Assembly: GCF_000143415.4 (NCBI RefSeq)
Contig: NW_003314292.1
Location: 1,501,666-1,565,665 of the forward strand
Length of the DNA: 64,000 bases
Source of the DNA: Selaginella moellendorffii
Taxonomy: Eukaryota; Streptophyta; Lycopodiopsida; Selaginellales; Selaginellaceae
Direction of reading: 5' to 3'
In this document: piece by piece, positions 23,295 to 34,461 of the stretch
How the letters are laid out: every line of letters starts with the position of its first letter
Numbering within the stretch: position 1 is the stretch's first letter
Made by a program: the position numbers and the translations under genes
The notes under the pieces: model-generated
The model's database searches: none
What the model was told of the DNA's origin: nothing
Seen by the model: the letters and a program-made list of their open reading frames with translations, nothing else

Positions 23295-23540
23295 TTGAAA
23301 GCCTGCTCAATATCATCCCTGGGCGCGACGACATGAAATCTTTTCTATCCGACTTTTGAGAGATTGTGCTGCCCAAATGCTTATCCAAGAGCGCTACTGA
23401 AGGAGTCATCATGGAACTTCCATGATGGAAGTTCTTCAGCAAGTCGAATCGGCCATGCAATATCATCATGGGCCGGGGGCAAAGTATTGGAAGTTCAAGA
23501 TTGTAATATGTTACACAGTTGCAGGCCAATTGACCTGGAT
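23295..23540. pseudogene. E start and F fragment between copia and solo LTR
   Basis: 23295-23350 is the E segment that in other units continues from ...ATCCTGAAAGCC. From about 23350 it becomes a forward F fragment (rearranged RDCAAQMLIQE, then the MEVLQQVESAMQ reading) ending GQLT before the LTR. Confidence 0.5.
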
Positions 23541-23643
23541 TGTTAGACACTAGATTAGGATAATAAGATAAAAAAAGGCTTTATAATCAAATGATCACCC
23601 CTTTAGCCAATTAGTATAAAGTGTAAAGGATAGAATTTTAACA
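23541..23643 (+). repeat. Solo LTR of the TRIM family
   Basis: TGTTAGACAC...TTTTAACA, 103 bp, alignable throughout to the TRIM LTR at 11055. Its right flank is the gene F sequence GCGAATGAGG, the same point used at 29158 and 29541. Confidence 0.8.
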
Positions 23644-24910
23644 GCGAATGAGGCTTGATTTCTTAGTGGTACTACAATGCAATGGCAATGCAGTTCCAGC
23701 AAATCTGGGACACCTGCTGAGGGATTGTGCTGCCCAAACACTTATTGAAGAGTGCTACCAAAGGAGTCACCATGGAACTTCCATGATGGAAGTTCTTCAG
23801 CAAGTTGAATCAGCCGCACAGTATCATCATGGGCCAGGGGCAAAGTATCGGAAGCTCAAGATTGTGGTATGCTACGCAGCTATAGGCCAGTTCGGCCAGT
23901 TTTTCATGCTCTAAGCAAGAAGCATACGTGATTCACTGAGAAAACTCTGTTTTCTAACGTTCTTTTGGCGCAGGGAGTCCTCACGCCAGTGACTGACGTG
24001 CTGGATGTGACTAAGCAAGCTCTACTTCTTGTTGCTATGAATGGATGTGAGCGTGGCCGCTGAAACCCCGTGAGTGATGAACAAGCTCGCACCAATTCGG
24101 TACTGACTAGATCATTTCAGGCCTCCACTTGATACGTTTGTTCCCCATGGTCACTGCGAAATCAAGCTCATGCGTGAAGAGAATCGTAGACTTCGAAGCG
24201 TATTCTGCTGAGCACGAGGTCTGTCTTGCCGGTCTCGAGGCTGCTTACATGGCTGCCATAGAAGATAGCGGACATATGATCAGTAGCGTGTTCGGGCCTA
24301 CACTTGAGTCCAAGGAGGTAGAACTCATGCGCGAGGCCGTCCCGAAGCACACGTGCTCTTCTGATATCTCGGAATCATCAGAACGATCTTCTTCATCAGA
24401 CAGTAGCAGCAGCAATGGCAGCAGGAGGGAGATTGGCAAGTGATCAAGGCGATGAAGGCGGTCTACAAGGTGGAAACTCTACCGCTCTGTGCGAAGAAAT
24501 AGCCTGACAACAGGGAGGACATGCGCAACATGGCGTACGGAGTTTTGTGAGGATTGAAAGCAAGCTTTCTCAACTTTCTTTCCTTCTGTTTTTGATCTTA
24601 GTGTCTGTCTCATCCTTGTTTATAAACTTTCGGGCTTGGTGCACAGGATCATGTGTACTCGAAAGAGAATTAAAGAGAAGTACGTGCCAGCGTTTCGATT
24701 TAAAGGCTGGATCGCGACAATGCTGGAGTCCAACTGGCGTTACACAATTGAATCCGACTTCCATCAACTCGGACTTGTGCTCCAGTCTACTGAAGTCGAA
24801 CCAAAGAGCAAGGACTGCTTGGAGTTCATCCATTTTCTCTTGAGCAGACCTCAGGCGACCACTGCTAAAAGCCTTCTCGAACACAAGTGGATCTTGCGAG
24901 TTCCCTGAAA
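23644..24910 (+). pseudogene. Gene F copy F2
   Basis: Kinase-like gene F. Recognisable parts: LRDCAAQTLIEECY, MEVLQQVESAAQYHHG, LKIVVCYAAIGQFGQFFML, GVLTPVTDVLDVTK, VKRIVDFEAYSAEHEVCLAG, the Ser-rich run and, after a short intron, CLEFIHFLLSRPQATTAKSL then LEHKWI. It is the one forward copy with GAA (24750-24752) where F1, F3 and F5 have TAA. It still has a TAG in the KKY region (about 24500), a lost LRGLKAL segment and other deletions. Confidence 0.65.
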
Positions 24911-25139
24911 AAATACCTAGAATATGCTAAGAATATGCCATAGAAGAATTAGGGCTGACGTAGATTGCCTATCCTTAGAATATGCTTTGAACTCAATCGA
25001 CGAGGATGAGCGAGTCTACGTCGCCGATGTAGCAATGTACGGTATTTTATCATGCCCTAAAAGCATATGCGTAAAGAATATGAAACGATACCTGATTTTT
25101 TTCAAAGTCATGTATGATTTTTTTCAAAGTCATGTAGAC
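24911..25139. pseudogene. PPR leader and 45-bp PPR scrap
   Basis: Sequence matching the region just upstream of the PPR genes (as at 50830-50940) is followed by a scrap of the PPR start (GACGAGGATGAGCGA...CTACGTCG, about 25000-25025). Then it jumps to the C upstream region, so G, A and B have been deleted from this unit. Confidence 0.5.
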
Positions 25140-25447
25140 TACTGTACCGAAGGAGGCTTGGCGTTTTCTGCACCGAATGCGTTTAAATGCGTTTCCTGGA
25201 CCGAACTCGTGTTCTGCACTAAACTAATTCATCAGAACGCTCAATCCACCTAATCACGTTTTGTTTTTAGACCGGGTATACTGCATTTTTGAGGGTATAT
25301 GTATGACGAAGTCATGCAGCACGTGCTGCGATGAGCTATACTTTCATTTTGGTTAACCATGTTTTCTGCAATAAACTAACTCGTTTAGCCCATTATAAAA
25401 ATGGAGTCTTCTTCTGGTGTACATACCTCTTCTGAAGGTGAATTGCA
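25140..25447 (+). promoter_or_regulatory. Promoter of C4
   Basis: The first palindrome is decayed (CACCGAATGCGTTTAAATG). G-box palindrome GCAGCACGTGCTGC at 25316-25329; TATAAAA at 25394-25400; ATG at 25448. Confidence 0.55.
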
Positions 25448-26470
25448 ATGGCAACCATGGCGACAATGCAGGGAGCCTTCGGTTCATTGAAGGAGATTGG
25501 TGACATTGTGGGGAATTTTGATTTCAGCAAGGTAAAGTGGAACCTGTCTTGCCCAAAGCAGTGCTTAACTCCTTGTGGAATGCTCCAGATTGATGTGCGT
25601 TCCAAGAGTGCTGAGGATTACCTCCACACCAACTTGGCACCATCGTTTGGGGGATTGAATGCAGAAACAGTGAAGAAGATGGATGAGGTTCTCAAAGTTT
25701 GCATCTCGGGAACCACCACTCTTCTCGCCAAAGTGGCACCGAAAGAGCGAACTTGGGAGAAGGTCAACTCCATGTTCATGCAAAACCCCCTGGTTGAGCC
25801 AATGGGCGATGGGATTAGCAGAGCTGACAAGTTTCTCAACAAAAGCTCTAACGACTTCAAGTTTGACGGGTCACCGGATGCAGCTATTGTGAAAGCGGTA
25901 ATAGAAGTTATGTATTATAGAAGAGCTCTATTAACCTTTGCGGCCTTCTCTCGTCACAGGTTCAGACCTGGTTTGTGAATCTCATTGCAGATGAGGACGT
26001 CCTGAAATCAACCAAGATCGACATTGAAGTTCTTGGGCGCATTGTTGCTCAGTCAGGGGCGACCATTAACAGCTTTGAAACTTTCTTTGCCAAGCATGAG
26101 CACCACGAGAAGACCATAATTGACATTGACATAATTAAGGTACCCTGATATGCAAAACCCGTACTTCAAGGTTTGTGCCCAGGCTGCCCTTTGTATTTCA
26201 GTCACAGCTCGTGTATTTGAGCAGGTGTACCGCATCAAACTCTTTACTTGGTCTGATAGCAACCGTATTCTGTTCCATCAGGAGGATTCCAATGGCATCA
26301 CTGGAGGTGAGGTGTCTAATGTAAACCACTGAAAACTGCACGGTCCTTTTGTTCTATTTGCAGAGTTCACCTTCCGTAAGTTTAAGCCACGCAAGGAGGT
26401 CATTGACAAGATGAACCCAGACGCCAAAAAGAAGGCTGTGGAAGCTGCAGATAACATCTTTGTGTTCTAA
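25448..26470 (+). CDS. C4: C-family gene with a frameshift in exon 2 (possible splice rescue)
   Basis: Exons 25448-25897, 25960 onward, 26225-26306 and 26364-26470. Exons 1, 3 and 4 have the same lengths as in C1. In exon 2 a one-base net gain after EKTIIDI shifts the frame, giving TGA at 26146-26148. However the altered stretch creates AAG|GTACCC at 26139/26140. If used as donor, exon 2 becomes 180 nt and the frame is kept, removing only YPDMQNPYFK with its neighbours. So either a pseudogene or a slightly shortened protein. C-terminus NIFVF. Confidence 0.55.
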
Positions 26471-27660
26471 TATCCAGGCTATGTCAATCGAGCCAAGATG
26501 CCCCGTGCTTCAAGCTAAAACATCTTTCTAAATAATAATCAAGTCCCTCATGACTTTCATTTACTGAAAATAACAGTTTTTATATTTTTTAATCTCAATT
26601 TCTGAAAGAGACAATCAGGAAAACAACGACTTCATAGACCTGGAACGACAAACTGCAATAAAAGTAATAAATATCTAAAAGCTACATGCTTTGGATTCCA
26701 AGTACTTTTGTCAATGTAGCAAATTTTTGCCGTCCACTGGAACATTGAAAGGTGATGATAAGTTTATCTATCTATCTATATACTGTTTATAGTCTTGTGG
26801 TGCTCATCAAGAAGCATAAGTATTCTTTGTGATATATTAATAAAAGGAAACATGAGTTCATTATCATTGTCTCGTTGGTCTCTGTAGATTCTTTGCGCTC
26901 AAGGTTACCACAAGTTAGCCAGGGACAAGTTGATGGCTTGGCTGTGAGTGCCATTTGGCTCTCCATCTGGTGCCGGATTTTCCCATCCTGTTGCTTTGAT
27001 GCAAACGACCCCAGGAACACTGTCGCAATAATATTGTAGAGCAACAAGGTCTCTCAGACAAGGTAATATCTAAATTGAGTTTGACAAGGAACAAAACTTC
27101 GAGAATAGAACTTCAGAGAATGCTACTGGGCGTTTTTGTTGCAAACGGCTTGGCACAGCGCAGCCAGTGCTGATGGGAACAAGGCAAAGGGAGGCCCTCA
27201 AAACCATCGAGCTTTTCCTCCTGTAACTCACGAACTTTGTCACGAGCATATTGTAAGTTTTCTTTGGCAAATGCTTGCGTACTGATCAGTTGTTTCAGGC
27301 TATTTCGGCAGCGCATCACAGGTGTGACATCTCCTGCTATGATCCTAGAGATCTACTCCGGGAGTAGATTTCTCGCTCGTTCAAGACGATCCAGATGTTA
27401 AGGCAGTTGTAAATTTTTAGATTAATTGTTCCTAGTGTTCCTCTAACATGGCACTGTTTGGGTTTGAAATCTAGTAAGCTAAATGCGCAGGCCATGCATT
27501 TTGTACAATGTATCCAATCTTTCCAAAACAACAATTCCCTTTTTTCTTTTCTTACTTTCTTGTCCAGCTGAGAACACAGGTTTGTCTAGCTCAAGCATGA
27601 GTCGTTCTGACATGATTGAATTTATCCTTGCTCATATTTACGACCACAATCTAAAGTGAT
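26471..27660. other. D4: C4 3' region and reverse remnant
   Basis: As D3, with the reverse peptide NSLKQLISTQAFAKENLQ at 27319-27230. Ends where copia sequence begins at about 27660. No intact gene. Confidence 0.5.
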
Positions 27661-27664
27661 GCTT

Positions 27665-29030
27665 GCCTTCCATGCAAGCCTCGCAATCCCCTAAACCATG
27701 AAGTCAGTCCAAATCACAAGCAGTAACAAGGTTCTGCTTGACAATGGGGTACATGTCCAAAGCGGCGGTGCCACAGCAACATATGCAACTCTCTTGTTAA
27801 GAAAATTCGGAAAGGTGGGATCATTATAGCATCTAGCTTGTAAATACTGGCATATCTGCTTCCATACATAGACTCGCAGAGTGATAGAAATACCATTGGG
27901 ATCGCCAGAAAGATGATAACGATGCATCCAAGGAAAGTAAATTCTCTGTCAACTCGGAAACATAAAAGACATTTTCTATAAGTCAAGTCTCGCCATTCTT
28001 GAGCTGGACCATCATGGTGCCAACGCCCTTGGCCTCATAAAAGCGTCCTCCAGCAGCACGAATGCGCTTACCAGTCAGAATCTCACTATAAGTCTGATAA
28101 ACATCCTTGAACAGCATGACATGAAATGCTGCAGCAGTGTTGAGCTAAAGAATTTCTGACTCCAAGGGACCATAGCTTGCCATATATGCACAAGATTGTG
28201 TGGAATTATTTGCACTTTGGCTAGCACGGTCAGGAGGAACATCCTTGCCTGAGGCGATATCAGCAGCCTTTAGGACACTCCTTTGCGTAATTGCAAGGCT
28301 TACAACGACTAGGCCACCTCTTCTGTTTATTGGAGTTGCTCCCACTGGGATTGCTTCCACTCCGACTCACAGCAGGAATTGAAGTGGTAGAACCAGAAGG
28401 ATAGGCCTCTTGAGCTATAAAGACTGTTGCCTTGGCTGCCTTTCCTGATGCCATACGTAAATTATGCTGCCATTGTTCCTCCTTGAGTGCAACACATATT
28501 TGAAGAAAGGTAAGCTTCATTTGCATACTCTGTAAAGACGTGCAGATCTGTTGGAAATGCTCAATATCTAGAATACCATTCAATAATGCTGCTCGTTTGT
28601 CCACATCTGTGAGGCAAACCTCAATATAATTTATATCATTGACAAATTTCTCAATGGGTTCACGCCCTTTCAAGGTCACAACATGCTCCTCTGTCTGTGC
28701 CCCAAGAATTTGGGATAAAGCAGTCCAATTCTCGCTGGAAATCTTGGCACAATCAAGAAGATGAATTTACTGCTCACCAAAGACCAATCTTGATTATGGA
28801 AAAGACTCACTTTTTTCGAATTTTCCAATCACGCTACTCCACAATGGCGCCCTGCTGCTGCTTGCCATATGACTGCGAACATGCAACAATCTCCCATGAT
28901 TAATACAGAGATCGCGGGAAGCATGGTGTACCATTCACAGCTCTGATACCATGATGATACTGCTAAAGAGCATCTTACACCCTAGGTATAGAGGAACAGA
29001 ACCTGCCTATGTGGCATAGAGCTACTAACA
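27665..29030 (-). mobile_element. Second copia remnant, reverse, 5' half only
   Basis: Reverse strand: LTR 29030-28952, primer binding site TGGTATCAGAGC (28951-28940), gag nearly identical to the first copy (ICVALKEEQWQHNLRMAS, zinc-knuckle relic CKPCNYAKECP at about 28290), protease-region debris, and a GAG-pre-integrase motif (LLWHRRFGHVP, about 27770). Truncated at about 27665. The right flank (TCCTGAAAGCC of gene E) is the same as that of the 20.2-23.3 kb element. Confidence 0.8.
28952..29030 (-). repeat. copia 5' LTR (79 bp)
   Basis: Reverse-strand TGTTAGTAGC...ATCATCA next to the primer binding site; about 20 bp shorter than the LTR at 23196-23294. Confidence 0.65.
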
Positions 29031-29157
29031 TCCTGAAAGCCTGCTCCTTATTGTCTTTGGGCACGACGACATGAAAGCTTTTCTTTCTGACTTTGATAGG
29101 GAACATCTCGACATGATGTCCCCCCTCCTCCATAGATGAGTTATTTGATGTCCCAAA
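29031..29157. pseudogene. E/F junction fragment
   Basis: Start of gene E (reverse) overlapping the beginning of gene F (forward), as at 9540-9670, cut by the TRIM LTR. Confidence 0.5.
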
Positions 29158-29261
29158 TGTTAGGCACCAAGTCAAAATAATAGAATAAAAAAAAGGCCTT
29201 AAAATCAAGTGATTAGCCCTTTAATCAATTAGCATAAGATGTAAGGGATAAAATCCTAACA
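29158..29261 (+). repeat. Solo LTR of the TRIM family
   Basis: TGTTAGGCACC...CCTAACA, 104 bp. It splits the F start codons (GATGTCCCAAA | ATGAATAAGG). Confidence 0.85.
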
Positions 29262-29540
29262 ATGAATAAGGTTTAGTTCTTTAGTGGTTGGGGAGAAGTA
29301 CTACAATGTGGTGGCAATGCAGTTCCAGTGAATCTGGGACATGCTGAAAGATTGTCCTGCTCAAATGCTTATCGAAGAGTGCTATCAAAAAAGTCATCAT
29401 GGAACTTCCAAGATGGAAGTTCTTCAGCAAGTTGAATCAGCCACACAACATCATTGGGGCAAAGCATCTGAAGCTCAAGATTATGATATGCTATGCAACT
29501 GTAAGCTAGTTGACTAAAGGGTGGCCTCAATATAATTGGG
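29262..29540 (+). pseudogene. Gene F fragment between two TRIM LTRs
   Basis: Copy of the F first exon (EYYNVVAMQFQ..., then LLKDCPAQMLIEECYQ-like) ending near a degraded CYATVS. A tandem duplicate of the segment starting at 29631. Confidence 0.6.
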
Positions 29541-29630
29541 TGTTAAGCACCATGCCAAGATAATAGGATAAAGAAAGGGCTTTACAATCAAATAATCACC
29601 CCTTTAGCCAATTAGGATAGGATCCTAACA
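29541..29630 (+). repeat. Solo LTR of the TRIM family, shortened
   Basis: TGTTAAGCACC...CCTAACA, 90 bp; about 14 bp missing before AGGATAGGATCC. Confidence 0.8.
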
Positions 29631-30925
29631 GCTAATGAAACTTGGTTCCTTGGTGGCCAAGGAGTACTACAATGCAATGGCAATGCAGTTCCAGTGAATC
29701 TAGGACCTGCTGAGAGATTGTGCTGCCCAAACACTTATCGAAGAGTGCTACCAAAGGAGTCATCATGGAACTTCCATGATGGAAGTTCTTCAGCAAGTCG
29801 AATCGGCCACGCAATATCATCATGGGGCAGGGGAAAAGTATCAGAAGCTCAAGATTGTGATATGCTACACAGCTGCAGGGCAGTTCGGCCAGTTTTTCAT
29901 GCTCCAAGCAAGAAGCATACGTGATTCACTGAGAAAACTCTGTTTTCTAACGTTCTTTTGGCGTAGGGAGTCCTCATGCCAGTGACTGACGTGCTGGATG
30001 GACTGAGCAAGCTCTACTTCTTGTTGCTATGAATGGATGTGAGCGTGGCCGCTGAAACCCTGTGAGTGATGAACAAGCTCGCACCGATTCCGTACTGAGT
30101 AGATCATTTCAGGCCTCCACTTGATACGTTTGTTCCCCATGGTCACTGCGAAATGAAGAGAATCATAGACTTCGAAGTGTATTCTTCCGAGCACGAGGTC
30201 TGTCTTGCTGGTCTCGAGGCCGCTTACATCGCCGCCATAGAAGCTGGAGGACATATGATCAGTAGCGTGTTTGGGCCTACACTTGAGTCCAAGGAGGTAG
30301 AACTCATGCGCGAGGTGACTCTCTCTGCCATCCCGAAGCACACGTCCTCTCGCTTAGGTTCTGATATCTCGGAATCATCAGAACGATCTTCTTCATCAGA
30401 CAGTAGCAGCGGCAGTGGCGGCAGGAGGAGAAAGAGAGCGAGACTGGCGACGGTCACCAAGAGCACGGAAGTGATCAAGGCGATGAAGGCGGTCTACGAG
30501 GTGGAAACTCTACCGCTCTGTGTGAAGAAATACCCCAACAACGAGGAGGACATGTGCGACATGGCGTATGAGGATTGAAAGCTTTGCACAAAGATGGTAA
30601 GCTTTCTTAATTTTCTTTTCTTCTAGTGTCTGTCTCATCCTGCACAAGATCATGTATGACTACTCGAAAGAGAAGTACGTGCTGATCGATCTGGAGAGCG
30701 TCAGCAAGAATGAAGAAGTGCCAGCGTTTCGATTTAAAGGCTGGATCGCGACAAGGCTGGAGGCCGACTGGCGCTACACGATTTAATCCGACTTCCATCA
30801 ACTCGGACTCGTGCTCCAGTCTACAGAAGTCAAGGACTGCTTGCTCTTGAGCAGGCCTCAGACGACCAGGGCTAAAAGGCTTCTCGAACACAAGTGGATC
30901 TCGCGAGTACACAGAATAAGAATAT
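29631..30925 (+). pseudogene. Gene F copy F3
   Basis: Kinase-like F: MEVLQQVESATQYHHGAG, LKIVICYTAAGQFGQFFMLQ, then MKRIIDFEVYSSEHEVCLAG at 30153, the Ser-rich run, STEVIKAMKAVYEVETLPLC, a frameshift that loses GVLRGLKAL (30560-30590), YVLIDLESVSKNEEVPAF, a TAA at 30784-30786, and RAKRLLEHKWISRV. Broken in several places. Confidence 0.65.
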
Positions 30926-31077
30926 GCCATAGAAGAATTAGGGCGGACGTGGATTATACTACCTTAGAATTTAGGGCTGACGTAGATTATGCCTATCCTT
31001 AGAATCTGCTTTAAACTCAAACGAATTTTAGGGCACGACAGACTATTCCTCCTTGGAAATGCGCGGGGACGAGGAGG

Positions 31078-32462
31078 ATGAGCGATCCCGGGGCGTCGGG
31101 CTACGTCGTGCTGCTGCGGCGATGCATCGCGGGCAGGGATCTGGAGGGCGGCCGGCGATTGCACGCGCAGATCGTCCGCTCTGGCTGGCACACCGATCTC
31201 TTCGCCGCCAATCTCCTCATCCAGATGTATGGCGCCTGCCGCTCCATTGCCAGCGCCATGGCCGTCTTCCGCGAGCTCCGCGTCCGCAACCTCTTCACCA
31301 TCAACATCACCATCGCCGCGCTTGCCCAGAACGGCTGCTTCCGCGACGCGCGATCCCTGTTCGTGGAATCCCCCCGCCGCGACGTCATCACCTGGAACTC
31401 GATGCTCACCATCGCCGCACAGCGCCTCCGGATCGGCGAGGCGCGGGAGGTCTTCGCGCGGATGCCTGCCCGGGGCGTCGTCTCGGCGAACGCGATGATC
31501 GCAGCATTTGCCCAATGCGGGCAAATTCGCGAAGCCCAGGAGTTCTTCCGCAACGCCATGGCCGAGAGGGACGTCTCGAGATGGAAAAATCTCCTCCACG
31601 CCTGCGTCTCCTCCGGGGAGGTCGATCTCGCGCGATCGGTCTTCGATGCTATGCCTCACTGGGATTGTGTCGCGTGGTTGAGCATGATCCAGGGCTACGC
31701 CGAGCGCTGATGCACAACGCCGAGGAGCTCTTCCTCGCGCTGGATCATCCGGATCTCATGTCCATCACGTCCATGATCGCGGGCTATGGATCCGTGGGGA
31801 AGATCGACCAGGCGAGGGAGCTCTTCTCGCGGATGAAGCACTGCAACACCGTTGCCTGGAACGTGATGATCCAGGCGCTGAGGAGGCGCGGCAGGCATTC
31901 GATTCGATGACGGCGCCGAGGAATCTCTCGTCCTGGAACACGATCATCTCGGCCTACGCACAGGCGGGGCTGGTGGATCGCGCGAGGGAGCTCTTCGATC
32001 AAACCCTGGACAAGAACGTGGTGACCTGGACGGCGGTGATGCACGCGGCAGCTCCGCAAGGCGCGATCGATCCTCGACGCCATGCCGACGCGATCCAGCT
32101 CTTCCGGATCATGGATCTTGAGACGATCGTGAGCGTGCTTTTCGCGGCCACAGCGATCCAAGATCCATCACTGGCGCACCACATCCTGCCCGATATCCGC
32201 CACAGCGCCTCTACCGCGAGGGTGCGGTGGGGAATTCCCTCGTCCATCTCTTCAGCCGATCGGGGCGGCTGGACGACGCGCGCGAGATCTTCCAGGGAAT
32301 GATCGACAGAGCACGGTTTCTTGGAATATCGCCATCACGGCCACGGCCAAGGCCGGCACGGCCGATCGGCGCTCCAGCTGCTGGAATCCATGGCGCTCGA
32401 CGGTTGCGCGCTCGACGGTTGCGCGCCCGACGCGATCACATTCTCGTGCCACATTGGATCGA
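31078..32462 (+). pseudogene. PPR gene copy G2, frameshifted
   Basis: Matches G4 from MSDPGASGYVVLLRRCIAGR through WLSMIQGYAER, then stops at 31708-31710 because RRMMRDAEE is damaged by a small deletion. Downstream pieces (HPDLMSITSMIAGYGSVGKI; NLSSWNTIISAYAQAGLVDR; FSRSGRLDDAREIFQGMIDR) appear in other frames with missing repeats. It is cut at HIGS, where the LIMR relic A3 begins. Confidence 0.85.
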
Positions 32463-34291
32463 GCGTGCCTTGGTACCTATAGTTTCATAATAAAAACCAT
32501 TACATTCTAGAAAATGCATTTAAAAAAAAAAGTGCTTACTTCATTGGATGAATGGAAAGAAACAGAAGCCTCATTCCCAGATGCATCTCTCCAGATATGA
32601 CAGACATGACGAGGTAGTAGCAAAAGATTGCAAACGCAGTGGTTCCTAACAAGCCTGGAAGGAAGGAAACTATTCAGATCTAGAGATCGCATCGACAGAA
32701 AGTACCCCCAACACTGTCAAGCTGAATAAAGACTTGATTCAGAAACGGAAAAGCTGGAGGATTGGCAAGCATGAAAACAATGATGTGGAGAAGCCAAAGT
32801 ATAGACAAAGCCAAACTGCAACAAGAGAAATAATAAGACTGAATCTTTTTTTCAAGGACTTTCTTACCCGAAAATGCCAAAAACAAGCTTGGCTAAGTAG
32901 AAGAGAACCGTCCTGAGAGAAAACTAGCAGTAGAATCATAAATGGTAAACTAGAACGGTACCTTCTCTCCCTGTGGGAATGCCTCGTTCAGAGCTTCAAC
33001 ATCATCTTCCAAAAAGACAAGCTCCTGAATCGAGCTACACATATGCGTTTGTCAACACGATCACGTCCACCATTTACTTTTGTTTCTGTGTGCAGTGGTG
33101 CTCACCTGCTGGACTTTCTTCACATTTTGTCGAAACTTCCGTCCTTTCTTCCCACCTCTCTCTTCGCGTTGGAGGCCGAAAGTCGCCGTTTTTAGCTCGT
33201 TAGAGCACTTGGCTAGATCACCTTGAAGATATTAGTTGCAAGAAACGAGAACAACTCACACACACACCTTTACGTATTGAGCACGAGTAATAACACACTT
33301 GGGCCTATACTTGAACGCAAATATGAGGCTCACTGGTCATGTTGCCATTCCAACACCTCCAAACATCTGCAGGAAGGAAATCAGATCTTCTAGAAAACAA
33401 CACATAAAACGACATTACCATGAAGAGTATTGATCCTATTATTGTGTTTAATGTGATCACGTAAGTTGGGAAGGGCGCACGCACAGACCACGTAGTTTTA
33501 ACCAGAGATCCAGACATATAAGCTGCACACTGTCACACAATGTTGTCAGATCAATGAAGAAAGGGAAAATGTAAAAGAAAAGGCTTACCATGAGAGTAAC
33601 ATTAGAAAACAATGAGAAACCAGCCGAAACCAAGCACGAAGCCTTTGCATTGAGCGAGCTAAAATCATTAATGAACGCCATCGTTGTGGATGAAAGACTT
33701 CTCATGGTGAAATCGGCATAACCAATAACAGCTTCAAGCAATCACGTAGAAAAAGGGTTTAAGAACAAAAGATGGAAAAGAGCTTCTTACCATAGAGAAT
33801 TCCCAAAAGGAGGCAGAAAACTGTGAGGAGTATCACCACCCACAAGAGAGCGTTCTTTACCCTTTGTGTCACAGTCCTGGAAATCACCACGAACAAAGAA
33901 AGCTTTTGAGATCATGGAGGAATAGAAAGAACTTAAGAAACTCTAGGAGGAGCTCGGTCGATCGAGTATTCTAAGAACAAGAACAAAAAGATGGAAGATT
34001 ACTTCTCCTGATCGCTCTCGTAGAAGAAGATCGCGAAAGGAATGACGAGCACAGTGTCGATGATGTAAACCGCCCACCATAGCTGCTTCATCGGGAGAGT
34101 GAGCTTACACGCCCCGACGTAGAGATTCTTCTCGCAGGAATGGCGATTCGCGACGTCCGCCGGGAGCATCAGGATCGAGAGTTGGGCAATGCTGAGCCCA
34201 ATCACGACGATGATCTTGGGAAGATAGGCCTGATTCTGGAGCGCGTGATGCCGGGGATCCAGCGTCTCGAGGAGCTGGAGAACGGGGAGCG
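32462..34291 (-). pseudogene. LIMR copy A3, nearly full set of 5' and middle exons
   Basis: Reverse exons in order: QAYLPKIIVV...FFYESDQEK (34235-34010, three residues lost in DTVLV-IPF), VTQRVKNALLWVVILLTVF (about 33875-33790), VIGYADFTMRSLSSTTMAF (33730-33590), MSGSLVKTTWSVRAPFPTYV (33515-33420), MFGGVGMAT then a TGA stop (about 33336-33338) where A2 and A4 read Leu, [34 protein letters not shown] (33232-33107), [36 protein letters not shown], and [20 protein letters not shown]. Cut at the PPR junction (32462). The exon order follows the plant LMBR1-like family. Confidence 0.8.
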
Positions 34292-34461
34292 AATGAATAA
34301 CATTCTCGAGATATTCTCAGAGAACAAATAGTTTGTTTTTTGAGCCAACCTTTGGCACTCAATCTTTGCCACCCAGTCCAATTCCATCGACATCCTGATT
34401 GGGACAAGCCAATTCTAAGATTTTTCACTCCATGACAGGAGGCACCTCTTAACTTAAGGAT
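34292..34461. other. 170-bp unexplained insertion between LIMR and NUP85 starts
   Basis: Copy A1/B1 has GGGGAGCG directly followed by the ATGCC...GGATCC sequence. Here about 170 bp intervene. No similarity to other parts of the window, no ORF, no clear target duplication. Confidence 0.4.

Noticed and set aside
30964-31659. Reverse ORFs of 150-230 codons opposite PPR copies G2 and G3
   Set aside because: Same antisense shadow as at G4.
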